A stretch of 64,000 nt of DNA, taken from Arthrobacter sp. AL12. Lineage in GTDB: Bacteria; Actinomycetota; Actinomycetes; Actinomycetales; Micrococcaceae. Shown piece by piece: positions 1 to 7,362 of this stretch. Each line of letters starts with the position of its first letter. The first letter of the stretch is position 1. Under the pieces are notes generated by a model. The model saw only the letters and a list, made by a program, of their open reading frames with translations. It was not told the DNA's origin and made no database searches. The position numbers and the translations under genes were made by a program. The stretch is from NCBI RefSeq assembly GCF_029960645.1, contig NZ_JASBQY010000001.1, forward strand, positions 455,641 to 519,640, written 5' to 3'.

Positions 1-489
1 GTGCACCTGCGCGACCATGGGGCCAGCCTCACGGTGGTGGGCCTGACGATCAGCCTGCACATCGCCGGCATGTACGCCTTGTCCCCCGTTTTCGGCTGGA
101 TGGCGGACAGGGCCGGGCGGCTGCCCACCATCCTGCTGGGCCAGGGCATGCTGCTGGCTTCACTGGTGCTGGCCGGCGTCGCGCCGGATTCCGGCACCGC
201 CGTGACCGCGAGCCTGATCCTGCTGGGGCTTGGCTGGTCCGCTTCGGTGGTTGCCGGCTCCGCTCTCGTGGCCGAGTCGGCCCACGTGCAGGACCGGCCG
301 GCGATCCAGGGCGTTTCGGACCTGAGCATGAACGCCGCCGGGGCAACCGGCGGCGCACTGGCCGGCCCGGTGCTGGCCGCCGTCGGGTATTCGGGGCTCG
401 GCTTCCTCTCCACCGCCCTGGTGGTCACCGTGATCATCTGGACCGCCCTTCAGCCACAACGTCCCCTCGCAGACCAGGAACAGCCATGA
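1..489 (+). CDS. MFS transporter, C-terminal part (5' end outside window)
   Basis: This is the C-terminal end of a major facilitator superfamily permease; the reading frame is open at base 1, so the true start lies upstream. The 162 visible residues hold about four hydrophobic segments. The stretch GWMADRAGRLPT is the classic MFS cytoplasmic loop motif (GxLaDrxGrk), followed by LLGQGMLLASLVLAGV and a later GALAGPVLAAVG helix. Such proteins use ion gradients to move small solutes across the cytoplasmic membrane; the substrate cannot be told from this fragment. The stop codon overlaps the next gene by four bases (ATGA), so the two are probably co-transcribed and translationally coupled. Confidence 0.85.
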   Translation: MHLRDHGASLTVVGLTISLHIAGMYALSPVFGWMADRAGRLPTILLGQGMLLASLVLAGVAPDSGTAVTASLILLGLGWSASVVAGSALVAESAHVQDRPAIQGVSDLSMNAAGATGGALAGPVLAAVGYSGLGFLSTALVVTVIIWTALQPQRPLADQEQP

Positions 490-1025
490 CCGTCCACAGC
501 AAACCCGAAGAGAACATCCCCCCGGGCACGGCTGGGTCACGCACCGGCCGCGTCCGGCAGCTCCCGCAGCAGGTGCTCCGCAACTGGCCCCGGCCGCGCG
601 TGGCCGCGGCCGTCGTCGCGGCCGGCCTCGCCGCGACCTTCCTGCTGGCCGCCAACGGCATGATGGCCGGCGCCGGCACCGGCTGGACCGGCTACGCCCT
701 GGTGGGTGCGGGGTCAATCCTGGCCGGCGTCCTGGCCGGCAGCTACGTGAACGCGCCGATCGGCGCAGCAGCCACACTGTGCGATCTACGCTGGCCCGCC
801 CTGGGCCTCTTCGGCGCGGTGTGGTCGAGTTCGGCAAGAGAGGCACTCCCGGCAGCCCAGATCGCCGTCGGCATCCTGTCCCTGAGTGTGATGGCATGGG
901 CCCTGCACGGCCGCCTGGAGCTGGAGCGCAAGGTCACACTGGGTCGCAGCGGATCGCCGGATGATGACGTCGACGTCTGCACCGACTGCCGCCCACTGTT
1001 CCACGCCAAACCGCGGCAGGACTGA
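486..1025 (+). CDS. Hypothetical membrane protein
   Basis: A 179-residue protein of unknown function. The first 40 residues are polar. About four hydrophobic segments follow (near residues 40-60, 65-85, 95-115 and 120-140), then a charged cytoplasmic-type tail with the pair CTDC near residue 168, which could bind a metal or form a disulfide, though this is only a guess. It starts inside the stop codon of the upstream MFS transporter and so probably belongs to its operon. I recognise no family; an accessory role to the transporter is inferred from position only. Confidence 0.7.
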   Translation: MTVHSKPEENIPPGTAGSRTGRVRQLPQQVLRNWPRPRVAAAVVAAGLAATFLLAANGMMAGAGTGWTGYALVGAGSILAGVLAGSYVNAPIGAAATLCDLRWPALGLFGAVWSSSAREALPAAQIAVGILSLSVMAWALHGRLELERKVTLGRSGSPDDDVDVCTDCRPLFHAKPRQD

Positions 1026-1062
1026 TCTGACGGGGGCCGCGGTCACTTCGGATACCGGACGG

Positions 1063-1386
1063 CTAGGGCGAGTCCCAGCCGATGCTGGCCGCCTCATCCA
1101 GGGTGCGTGCCTCGAAATGCTCCAGCATCTCGCGCATGCCTGCCATGCTCTGCTTGAACACCTCGGACGCGCGCCACTGCTCGGCCTGTTCCAGGGACTC
1201 CCACGGCCCGGTGCTGACGAACCGGTTCCGGACGGCGTGGTCATGCATCAGCACGGCCTTCGCGTGCGGGAAGTCTTCCTGGGTTTTCCGGGCCAGATCC
1301 CGCCAGGCCTGAACGAAATCATTCTCGCGGCCCGGATGCACCAACCAGATTCCCAGCGTGTAAACCGACACGTCGATCGCCTCCAT
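1063..1386 (-). CDS. Antibiotic biosynthesis monooxygenase-like (ABM, dimeric alpha-beta barrel) protein
   Basis: A 107-residue protein with the pattern of the ABM/dimeric ferredoxin-like barrel fold: an opening strand (YTLGIWLVHPGREND), a helix with FVQAWRDLARKT, and the strand-loop-helix FVSTGPWESLEQAEQWRAS. Members of this superfamily include small monooxygenases, haem-degrading enzymes and many uncharacterised stress proteins. The WESLEQAEQW stretch is typical of the uncharacterised branch. The ATG at 1386 was taken as start; an in-frame TTG three codons upstream is possible. It is convergent with the preceding membrane protein and shows no operon partner. Confidence 0.75.
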   Translation of the reverse strand: MEAIDVSVYTLGIWLVHPGRENDFVQAWRDLARKTQEDFPHAKAVLMHDHAVRNRFVSTGPWESLEQAEQWRASEVFKQSMAGMREMLEHFEARTLDEAASIGWDSP

Positions 1387-1572
1387 AGTCTGCAAGGGGT
1401 GGATACCCCCGATTATCGGCCCGGCCGCCAGCCTGTCGGTAGGGCCGATCTACCCTTGGGCGTGCCGCCGTTGTACTTCCGGGGTGAAACGTGACTCAGC
1501 CGCCCATGGCCCGAGGTGCCCACCTGGCCCTTAACCGTTCCGCGCCACCGACGGCACTGGCATGCTGGTGGA

Positions 1573-2388
1573 GTGACATCGATCTCTAGAGAAGGTCAAC
1601 GCACGGCGCTCAGCTGGAAGCTGATGCCGGCGGGGCTTGTCTCGGCGTCCGGAGTGCTGCTGTTTGGCGCGGAGAATGACCTTGGCTACGGCACACTTGC
1701 CGCGGGTCTGGCCACGGCGGCTTTCATTGACCGTGAACTGATGCGGCATCTCACGCTGATTGCGGCGGGGATGGTCATTATCAGCATGGTTCCGCTGGAC
1801 GCTGACTTGAGCACGCAGCACATGGTCCTTATGGGCGGCGCCCTCGCCATGGCTGTGCTGGTGCCGTGGCTGGTGTCGCGGGTCGTCTACCGCGAGGACA
1901 TCATCAAATTTCCGGTAAACACCGGCCGAAAATGGCCGTTGACCGCCAGGTTGTACCTGATCGGCGTGGTCCTGCTCGGCTGCTTCATTCTGCCCGTCTA
2001 CCTGATCCGCACCGGGGTCTACCAAAACTGGCCGGACGCCTCCGATCCGGCCATCTTCTGGAAGCTCTTTCTCGGAGTGAACGCCGTTGGGATTTGGGAT
2101 GAGCTGTTCTTCATCTGCACCACGTTCACCCTGCTGCGGCAACACTTTCCGGACTGGCAGGCCAACGTCCTGCAGGCCGTGATCTTCTCGTCCTTTCTGT
2201 GGGAGATCGGCTACCAGGCCTGGGGGCCGCTGCTGACGTTCCCGTTCGCGCTGCTGCAGGGCTACACCTTCAAGCTGACGAAGTCCTTCACCTATGTCGT
2301 GACCGTGCACCTGACCTTCGACTTCGTGCTGTTCCTCGCCCTGGTGCACGCGCACAACCGCGACTGGCTGCCGATTTTCCTGTACTGA
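1573..2388 (+). CDS. Polytopic membrane protein, CPBP-protease-like
   Basis: A 271-residue integral membrane protein with about eight hydrophobic segments. The distal half resembles the CPBP (CAAX-like, Abi) intramembrane peptidase family: a DELFF stretch stands where the family has its EExxxR motif, and a later helix holds VHLTFDF, recalling the conserved histidine motif. The first acidic pair is DE and the arginine is not obvious, so catalytic activity is uncertain; this could be an inactive or divergent member. The GTG at 1573 is preferred over a more upstream ATG whose extra residues look non-protein-like. An internal ATG at 1624 is an alternative start. Confidence 0.7.
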   Translation: MTSISREGQRTALSWKLMPAGLVSASGVLLFGAENDLGYGTLAAGLATAAFIDRELMRHLTLIAAGMVIISMVPLDADLSTQHMVLMGGALAMAVLVPWLVSRVVYREDIIKFPVNTGRKWPLTARLYLIGVVLLGCFILPVYLIRTGVYQNWPDASDPAIFWKLFLGVNAVGIWDELFFICTTFTLLRQHFPDWQANVLQAVIFSSFLWEIGYQAWGPLLTFPFALLQGYTFKLTKSFTYVVTVHLTFDFVLFLALVHAHNRDWLPIFLY

Positions 2389-2428
2389 TCACGCGTTAGC
2401 CGGGAGGTGCGCGGGCCGACTCACCCTT

Positions 2429-2529
2429 GACGAGATCGCCAAGGCCTCCGCGGCCTGGGCGAGGCCATGGTCGGCATCAACGTGGACGAGATCCCCGAGC
2501 CGCACCGCCTCGCCCAGCGCGGCTGGTAG
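2429..2529 (+). pseudogene. Short coding-like remnant, frameshifted
   Basis: Between two genes the sequence reads [12 protein letters not shown] in one frame (from about 2426) and then [16 protein letters not shown] plus a few more residues in another frame, ending at a TAG at 2527-2529. Both pieces look like real protein, but they lie in different frames and have no start codon. This looks like the C-terminal scar of a decayed gene. I do not recognise the family. Confidence 0.3.
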
Positions 2530-2554
2530 CAAGACCACTCTGAAAGGAACGAAC

Positions 2555-2767
2555 TTGATCACCCGTCATGACGACTGGGCTCGCCTCATCGGTGCAACAG
2601 TGGAAATCCGGCGCCGGGGAGACCCCGTCCGCACAGGTCTCGTTGACCACGCTACGAGGGACTCCAACGTCCTCTGGCTGGCGCAGGAAGGCAATAGCCC
2701 ACGGAAGATGATCGACAAAGCCCAAGGCTACGAAGCCTGGGCGGGGATTACGGGCAACGGCCCCTAG
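2555..2767 (+). CDS. Small hypothetical protein
   Basis: A 70-residue soluble protein of unknown function, starting at a TTG preceded by a good ribosome-binding site (GAAAGGA, seven bases upstream), which decides the start. The sequence reads like a small beta-rich domain (GATVEIRRRGDPVRTGLVDHAT, slightly split here) with an SPRKMIDKAQGYEAW tail. It is convergent with the response regulator gene and overlaps its 3' end by four bases. Conserved short proteins of this type occur in Arthrobacter-like genomes, but no role is known to me. Confidence 0.6.
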   Translation: MITRHDDWARLIGATVEIRRRGDPVRTGLVDHATRDSNVLWLAQEGNSPRKMIDKAQGYEAWAGITGNGP

Positions 2768-3390
2768 CGCATGCCCTCGCGGCGGATGGCGGTGGCGATC
2801 GCCGCGGAACGGGTTTCGACCCCGAGTTTCGCGTAGATATGTGCCAGGTGCGTCTTCACCGTTGCCTCGGAAATGAACAGCCGCTGGCCGAGTTCGCGGT
2901 TGCTGAGTCCTTCGGTCAGGAGGCTCAGCAGCTCGGCCTCGCGCGGGGTCAGGATGGCGTCGGGGTTGCGCAGTTGCTGGAAGAGCCGGGAGGCTACCGG
3001 TGCGCTCATCACGCTCTGGCCTTGGACTGCGCCGCGGACAGCTGCGAAGATCTCCTCGGGGGAGGCGTCCTTGAGGAGATAGCCCATCGCCCCGGCGTCG
3101 ACTGCGCGCACGATGTCGGCGTCGGAGTCATAGGTGGTGAACACGAGGATCGCCTGCCCGCTGTTGCGCTGCCGCAGCTGCTTGATGGCCTCGATGCCGT
3201 CCATTCCGGCACCCATGGCGAGATCCATCATCACCACAGCCGGGCCGTGCTGCCCCGCCAGGGCGAGAGCCTCCTCACCCGAGGCGGCCTCGGCCACCAC
3301 CTCAATGCCGGGCTGGGTCCCCAGCAGCGCCTTGAGCCCGCTACGGACCACCATGTGGTCATCGGCCAGCAGCACGGTTATGGTCTTCAC
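2764..3390 (-). CDS. NarL/LuxR-type response regulator, SenR-like
   Basis: A 208-residue DNA-binding response regulator. The receiver domain (about 1-120) has the acidic pair DD at 10-11, the phospho-acceptor Asp56 in MMDLAM, a Thr in FTTYDS and Lys107 in YLLKDAS. The C-terminal LuxR helix-turn-helix (about 145-205) contains LTPREAELLSLLTEGLSN and EATVKTHLAHIYAKL. It overlaps the 3' end of the sensor kinase gene by four bases, so the two are co-expressed as a two-component system. The divergent gene encodes a secreted haem-binding HbpS-like protein, the arrangement seen for SenS-SenR-HbpS of Streptomyces reticuli. By that analogy it would respond to haem or redox stress; this is inferred from synteny. 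Confidence 0.9.
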   Translation of the reverse strand: MKTITVLLADDHMVVRSGLKALLGTQPGIEVVAEAASGEEALALAGQHGPAVVMMDLAMGAGMDGIEAIKQLRQRNSGQAILVFTTYDSDADIVRAVDAGAMGYLLKDASPEEIFAAVRGAVQGQSVMSAPVASRLFQQLRNPDAILTPREAELLSLLTEGLSNRELGQRLFISEATVKTHLAHIYAKLGVETRSAAIATAIRREGMR

Positions 3391-4580
3391 AGTTTCTTCC
3401 TGGTCGGCAGTTCCGCGGCCACAACCGTCCCGCCACCGGGGCTGCTTTCCACCGAGAATACCCCGCCGAGTTGTTCGACCCGCTGGCGCATGGCGCGCAG
3501 TCCGTAGCCTCCAGCGTCCGACGGTGGCGCCAGCGACGACGGATCGAAGCCCGCGCCGTCGTCGAACACATCCAGTGTGACGAAGCCCGGGAGGAAGCCC
3601 AGCGTTACCGTTGCGTTGGCCGCGGACGCATGCAGCGCCGTGTTGGCGGCCGCGCTTTGGACCACCCGCAGCAGGGCGTGCCGGGTGTCGGCGGGAACGG
3701 GACGGGGCTCGCCGGTGACCAGCAGGTGCACACCCGGCAGGTACTGCGATGCCGCTTTGAATATGGCCTCCGGCAGTGGCGCCGTTTCCAGCCCAGGGGA
3801 AGCGAGGTCGTGGACCAGGCTGCGGGTTTCGGCCAGGTTCTGACGCAGCACACCGCTGGCGGAGCGGACGTCCTCACGTGCGGCCGGGGTGGGCCAGGAC
3901 CGGTGGGCCGCCTCCAAGAGCAGGAGGCTGCTGGCCAGGCCCTGGGTCACGGTGTCATGAATCTCCCGGGAAACCCGCGCACGTTCCTCGATGCTCCCCG
4001 CCCTGCGCTCGGTGGCCGCCAGTTGACCCTGCGCCAGCGACACCGCCGCATGGAGCCGGCGCTGCTCCTCCGCGTCGTGCTCGATGCGGTCATGGATCAG
4101 TGTCAGCATGACGCCGACCGCCAAGGGACCGAGGAGCATGGCGACGTCGGTGCCGCCGCCAAGCCGGAAGAGTCCGAACGCCGTCGCGGCCGCCGTCGCG
4201 CCGCCGGCGAGGTAGGCGACCCACCCGGTGAAGCCCGTGCGGCACAGGAAGAACAGCGCGAACGAGCACCAGGCAAAGCTCGGTGCCACAATCACCAGCA
4301 CGGCCCAGAGCACTACCAGGACGAACATCCACACCGCCCACGGCCGCCGCCGCTGCGAGAGCACGGCGATCAGCGCGTAGAGCGTACAGACCGCCGCGGC
4401 GAGTGCCAGAACCCCCAAGTTATCCGCGGGGCTGTGCCGCATCATGTAGCGGACCGCGGACGCCACCAGGAGCACGGCAAAACCAAGATGGACGACTGCG
4501 TCGATCCGGCCAAGGGTCCCCCTTCCGGTGGCATTGTCGCGCTGCGAGGGCTCCGGCGGGGAGGCTGGTAAGTCAGGCAT
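3387..4580 (-). CDS. Membrane sensor histidine kinase, SenS-like
   Basis: A 397-residue HisKA_3-type kinase. The N-terminal half contains about five hydrophobic segments (near 27-45, 53-75, 81-100, 102-138 and 145-163) with very short extracytoplasmic loops. A coiled coil (170-200) leads into the dimerisation/phospho-acceptor motif REIHDTVTQGLASSLL with His208, followed by a HATPase_c domain (about 290-392) with an N-box-like region, DDGAGFDP and GGYGLRAMRQRVEQLGG. Overlap with the response regulator start shows pairing. The short-loop five-helix sensor and the divergent gene for a secreted GlcG/HbpS protein match the SenS system, in which the external protein tunes the kinase. The actual ligand here is unproven. 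Confidence 0.9.
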   Translation of the reverse strand: MPDLPASPPEPSQRDNATGRGTLGRIDAVVHLGFAVLLVASAVRYMMRHSPADNLGVLALAAAVCTLYALIAVLSQRRRPWAVWMFVLVVLWAVLVIVAPSFAWCSFALFFLCRTGFTGWVAYLAGGATAAATAFGLFRLGGGTDVAMLLGPLAVGVMLTLIHDRIEHDAEEQRRLHAAVSLAQGQLAATERRAGSIEERARVSREIHDTVTQGLASSLLLLEAAHRSWPTPAAREDVRSASGVLRQNLAETRSLVHDLASPGLETAPLPEAIFKAASQYLPGVHLLVTGEPRPVPADTRHALLRVVQSAAANTALHASAANATVTLGFLPGFVTLDVFDDGAGFDPSSLAPPSDAGGYGLRAMRQRVEQLGGVFSVESSPGGGTVVAAELPTRKKL

Positions 4581-4792
4581 GGGATCCGGTTCCGGTGGAT
4601 GGAGTACTACCCACCATGCTAGGGCGCGCGCCGTGGCGCCGCCTCAGCCATTTGGCTGATACTGCTGCCCTTACAGGGGAGGAAGCGCCAGACGAAGGCC
4701 CGATGCCGACCCGCACGGGAGCGGAAAAGATGGATTCGGGGCCGGGCCATCAGCCTGGAGCAAGCCCCGAGACCGCACTCCAAGGAGAAACC
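4581..4792. promoter_or_regulatory. Divergent intergenic region between sensor kinase and HbpS-like gene
   Basis: These 212 bases separate the divergent two-component system and the haem-binding protein gene and must hold both promoters. A clear ribosome-binding site (AAGGAG at 4782-4787) precedes the ATG at 4793. I see no long perfect palindrome; the binding site of the response regulator, expected here if the system is autoregulated, could not be picked by eye. Confidence 0.5.
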
Positions 4793-5377
4793 ATGAAAAA
4801 GTCCAACAAGATCATCACTGCCGCCGCTGCCACGGGCGCCTTGCTCCTGACCGGCGGGCTGACGGCCGCCGCCAACACCGGGCCCACCCCGGCCGCGGCC
4901 AGCCTCGCCGTCCCGGCGGCAGACATCCATCCGGCCCCGGAGAACGTTATCGCCCAGAACCGCATCAGCGTGGGTGCTTCCGCTGCCGCCGTCCAGGCCG
5001 CCCTCGGGAAATGCCAGGCCGACAAGCTGCCGTTCGTGACGGTGGCACTGGTCGACCGCTTCGGGACCGTACAGGCCCTTCTCCGCGGCGACAACGCCGC
5101 CGAACACACCATCGAGGCGGCCCGGCAAAAGGCCTACACCGCCGCGGCCTTCGGAACGCCTACCAGTGAGTTGTCCAAACGGATCAACGGAAACGGGCCG
5201 AGCATCGCTGACCTCCCCGGCACGCTCTTCCTGGCAGGCGGGGTCCCGCTGAAGGTCAACGGGGTGTCCGTGGCGGGCATCGGCGTCGGCGGCGCCCCCG
5301 ACGGCATGCTCGACGAAGCCTGCGCCGCAGCCGGGGCGGAATCCGTCGCCGGTGCCGCGCCGGCCACAGCCAAGTAG
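4793..5377 (+). CDS. hbpS: Secreted GlcG/HbpS-family haem-binding protein
   Basis: A 194-residue exported protein. Residues 1-25 form a Sec signal peptide (positively charged MKKSNK, then a hydrophobic AAAATGALLLTGGL core). The mature part is a GlcG/HbpS (old DUF336) domain: AAVQAALGKCQADKLPFVTV, then VDRFGTVQALLRGDNA, EAARQKAYTAAAFG, and a C-terminal glycine-rich GGVPLKVNGVSVAGIGVGG. HbpS of Streptomyces is an octameric extracellular protein that binds haem and controls the SenS sensor kinase. The divergent SenS/SenR-like pair makes the same role likely here. The ATG at 4793 with AAGGAG upstream is clearly the start, although an open frame extends further upstream. Haem binding itself cannot be seen from sequence. 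Confidence 0.85.
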   Translation: MKKSNKIITAAAATGALLLTGGLTAAANTGPTPAAASLAVPAADIHPAPENVIAQNRISVGASAAAVQAALGKCQADKLPFVTVALVDRFGTVQALLRGDNAAEHTIEAARQKAYTAAAFGTPTSELSKRINGNGPSIADLPGTLFLAGGVPLKVNGVSVAGIGVGGAPDGMLDEACAAAGAESVAGAAPATAK

Positions 5378-5385
5378 CCGTCACC

Positions 5386-5868
5386 TTGGCCGGGATCCGG
5401 AATCTTGTCTTGATCGGGGCAGCGGTGCTCGGGCTGACGTCCTGTGGCGCGGGAACCGAACGTCCTCTCCGGCTCGAGTCCCCGACGGACGGGGCAGTTC
5501 CCGGGGAGGCTCAGGCGGCACTGGACCGGCGCCTTGTCCAGGCTGCCAAGGCCAACGACGCCGGTCGGGTGGCGGAGCTGATCCGGGCCGGCGGCGACGT
5601 CAACGCCAAGGACCCGATCCAGGATTCAGCGTTCCTCTACGCCGGGGCTGAAGGATTCAACGAGGTCCTGCGGCTGACACTCGCCAACGGCGCCGCCGTG
5701 GCCAGCGGAGGCCCCAGTCAACAGGACGTGGTGGCGCAACTCCTCGCCGCCGGCGCGGACCCCACGATCCCGGACCCGCAGGGGCGAACGGCGTTGGAGA
5801 ACGCCGAGCGGCTGGGATTTTCCAAGATCGTGGACATCATCAAGGCTGGGCCTCCCACCGCGCGCTGA
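5386..5868 (+). CDS. Ankyrin-repeat lipoprotein
   Basis: A 160-residue exported lipoprotein. It has a short signal peptide with the lipobox LTSC, Cys20 being the lipidation site. The mature protein carries degenerate ankyrin repeats: RRLVQAAKANDAGRVAELIR, AGGDVNAKDPIQDSAFLYAG, LANGAAVASGG, and QLLAAGADPTIPDPQGRTAL. Such repeats are protein-binding scaffolds. The gene starts with TTG eight bases after the stop of the HbpS-like gene, so the two form one operon. Small ankyrin proteins also occur near catalase genes and may be linked to oxidative stress. A role in docking the haem-binding protein to the membrane surface is a guess from position. Confidence 0.8.
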   Translation: MAGIRNLVLIGAAVLGLTSCGAGTERPLRLESPTDGAVPGEAQAALDRRLVQAAKANDAGRVAELIRAGGDVNAKDPIQDSAFLYAGAEGFNEVLRLTLANGAAVASGGPSQQDVVAQLLAAGADPTIPDPQGRTALENAERLGFSKIVDIIKAGPPTAR

Positions 5869-6048
5869 GCCTTCCAGCACCGTCCGCGGGCGCTGCGGAG
5901 ACCCCTAGCTTTGCCGTTCCCTCGAGGGCGCCGCCGTGGCACACTGGGACGACTATCGAGTGTCTGGGGGGCTACCAGGTCAGGAGATTGTCATGGGCAT
6001 TCCGGTCCACCCCCACACTTCGGGCTGCCGGCCGGCAGGGGGCACCCA

Positions 6049-6159
6049 ATGATGATCGGCTGGGCCTACCTCATGGGCGCCATCATGACGGTGGACGCGC
6101 TCCTGCTGGGCTTGCTGCTAATGAACATGAAGTGGCCCAAGCACTGGAAGAAGAACTAG
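6049..6159 (+). CDS. 36-residue single-pass membrane peptide
   Basis: A very short gene with a purine-rich CAGGGGG about six bases before the double ATG. It encodes two methionines, a hydrophobic helix (IGWAYLMGAIMTVDALLLGLLLMNM) split only by one aspartate, and a basic tail KWPKHWKKN that would stay in the cytoplasm. This composition is typical of small membrane proteins that modulate larger partners. The open frame extends upstream to 5911, but those residues look non-coding. No partner is evident. Confidence 0.5.
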   Translation: MMIGWAYLMGAIMTVDALLLGLLLMNMKWPKHWKKN

Positions 6160-6190
6160 GCGCCCCGTAATGTGGCCTCCGCCCCGGCCC

Positions 6191-7225
6191 TCACGCCGTC
6201 GGTGCCAACTCCGCCGCGGGCACGACGACGGCGCCGGTCGCCGTCGAATCCGGGTTCAGCATCCAGCCGACCCGCTTGGCGGCGTTGAGCACCACCACGC
6301 TCTCCACGAGCTGGATTCCGGGGATCCTTAGCTGCAGGGCCTGTTCGGCGTTCATCACGTCGGCCAGGGAATGCAGCCACATCAGGATGACGAAGTTGGT
6401 GCGGCCTGTGGTGGAGGCACTGAGCCGGGTGTTGCGGAAGCTGCGCAGCTCCGCCGCGGCGGCCTCATGCTCGCCGGGCGGGACGTTGGCGAACCACTGG
6501 CAGGTCACCGGATATCCCGAGTATTTCTGCGCGATTTCGCACCGGAACGAGAGGACCTTGCTGGCGAGTACCCGGTTGAGCTGCCGCTGGACCGTGGCCG
6601 GACTGCGTCCCAGCTCTCGGGCGATGTCCGCGGCCGCTGCACGGCCGTCCCGGGCCAGGAACGGGATCAGGTCCAGGTGGCTCGGCGGCAGCGGCGCACC
6701 CTGGTTCCCGCCCGGGGCCACGCCGGAGGCCTCGGGCCCCGCCAGCCCCTGGAGCGCGGCCTTCTGCGACTTGTCAAGGACATTCAGCCGCCACGCGTAC
6801 CCGCCCGAATGCAGCCGCGTGCACAGCGACGTCTGGTACTTGATGAGACCCGGGACCCTCCGGAACTGCGGCATCACGTGGCCGCTGAAGTCGGCCAGGG
6901 TGGGCGTGATGACCGTCAGCATGAGGTCACGGTTGCTGGCCGCCTCCTCCACCGTGACCACCTCCGGGATGGCCGCCAGGGCTGCCGTCACCTCGGCGCG
7001 GAGCTCCATGTCGCAGTCCACGTCCACGAGCGCAAGACACATCTGCTTCGGATCGCCCATCAGGTGGGCCGTACTCCAGGCGGTGCCGGAGGCCTTGAGC
7101 CGGTCCCAGCGGGCCGCCAGCGTGGTGGCGTGGGCGCCCAGAATGCCGGCGGCGTCCGACCAGCTGATCCTCGGCGCGATCTGCAGCGCGTTGATCAGCT
7201 GAAGGTCTTCCTCACTGATGCCCAC
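6191..7225 (-). CDS. Lrp/AsnC-family regulator with two full modules
   Basis: A 344-residue protein, about twice the usual Lrp length. It has two helix-turn-helix regions (about residues 5-50, LINALQIAPRISWSDAAG; and about 185-230, LIPFLARDGRAAAADIARE), each followed by a RAM-type ligand domain (MCLALVDVDCDMELRAEVTA near 80; CQWFANVPPGEHEAAAAEL near 245). Lrp proteins sense amino acids or related metabolites and often control the gene next door. This one is divergent from an M20 amidohydrolase and an MHS transporter, so it probably controls uptake and hydrolysis of an N-acyl amino acid or similar amide. The ligand is unknown. Confidence 0.88.
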   Translation of the reverse strand: MGISEEDLQLINALQIAPRISWSDAAGILGAHATTLAARWDRLKASGTAWSTAHLMGDPKQMCLALVDVDCDMELRAEVTAALAAIPEVVTVEEAASNRDLMLTVITPTLADFSGHVMPQFRRVPGLIKYQTSLCTRLHSGGYAWRLNVLDKSQKAALQGLAGPEASGVAPGGNQGAPLPPSHLDLIPFLARDGRAAAADIARELGRSPATVQRQLNRVLASKVLSFRCEIAQKYSGYPVTCQWFANVPPGEHEAAAAELRSFRNTRLSASTTGRTNFVILMWLHSLADVMNAEQALQLRIPGIQLVESVVVLNAAKRVGWMLNPDSTATGAVVVPAAELAPTA

Positions 7226-7362
7226 GGGACCTCCGCCATCGATGCATGATTCCTGCTTTAACCATCATATTCTTGCATTTTTCCAGCCATTCACCGGCAT
7301 GTGACTCCAGTCACTCCACAATGGGGGCTAGTACTTACCAACCGTTTCGGAAGAGGGAACAT

